In this document: positions 41,890-42,105 of the stretch, one piece after another | How the letters are laid out: the number at the start of each line of letters is the position of its first letter | How positions within the stretch are numbered: position 1 is the stretch's first letter | Origin: Candidatus Allofournierella pullistercoris | GTDB taxonomy: Bacteria; Bacillota; Clostridia; Oscillospirales; Ruminococcaceae | Direction: 5' to 3' | Length of the DNA: 42,105 nt | Assembly (NCBI GenBank): GCA_018883715.1 | Contig: JAHLFP010000069.1 | Span: forward strand, 1-42,105 | The notes under the pieces: model-generated | Databases searched by the model: none | The model's input: only the letters and a program-made list of their open reading frames with translations | Told to the model about the DNA's origin: nothing | Program-made: the position numbers and the translations under genes

Positions 41890-42105
41890 TGACATTTGGC
41901 AATAAAATTCTGAAGCTTCGGCAGGAAAACAGGGCTGTGCTTGTGTGGCGTGGAGCCGCAAGCGCAGGTCTGTTTTCGACAGCAGACAGGGCGTATATGA
42001 AAGCCCCCGTCCCTCGTCCTACGCTCCGACTTGTGGATAAAGTGTCCCGAAGTTGTGGCCACACTCCCGGAAAAGTAGCAGGACAGCGGGCAACCGTCAA
42101 GGCTG
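41890..42105 (+). pseudogene. XRE regulator N-terminus joined to unrelated sequence, open at window end
   Basis: MTFGNKILKLRQEN resembles the first helix of XRE regulators, then switches to low-hydrophobicity Pro/Arg-rich translation with no HTH. Confidence 0.45.

Overview
Gram-positive (Clostridia/Oscillospirales-like, inferred) chromosomal window. From left to right it contains: a Bce-type ABC transporter plus two-component module whose histidine kinase gene is frameshifted; an ABC-2 transporter with an XRE regulator; a compressed vanR/vanY remnant; a btuFCD-like cobamide ABC transporter behind a cobalamin riboswitch and terminator; a complete F1Fo ATP synthase operon whose c subunit has a two-carboxylate, Na+-type signature; a pyrimidine operon (pyrC-F-K-D-E-carA-carB); a DEAD-box helicase; a BMP-type nucleoside ABC transporter; a NUDIX::CCA-adding enzyme fusion; an operon encoding a LexA-like S24 repressor, a radical SAM protein and a DUF4130 protein; two tRNA-Ser genes; and a degraded accessory region after the tRNAs. 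The strongest candidate for an undescribed system is the pyr operon leader. It has a consensus promoter, an unannotated 29-codon leader ORF running through a T-rich tract, and a stop codon that overlaps an intrinsic terminator. This matches the architecture of UTP-sensing, translation-coupled attenuation (enterobacterial pyrBI type) rather than PyrR control. The second candidate is the LexA-like/radical SAM/DUF4130 module. All calls come from reading sequence and supplied translations; no searches were run.
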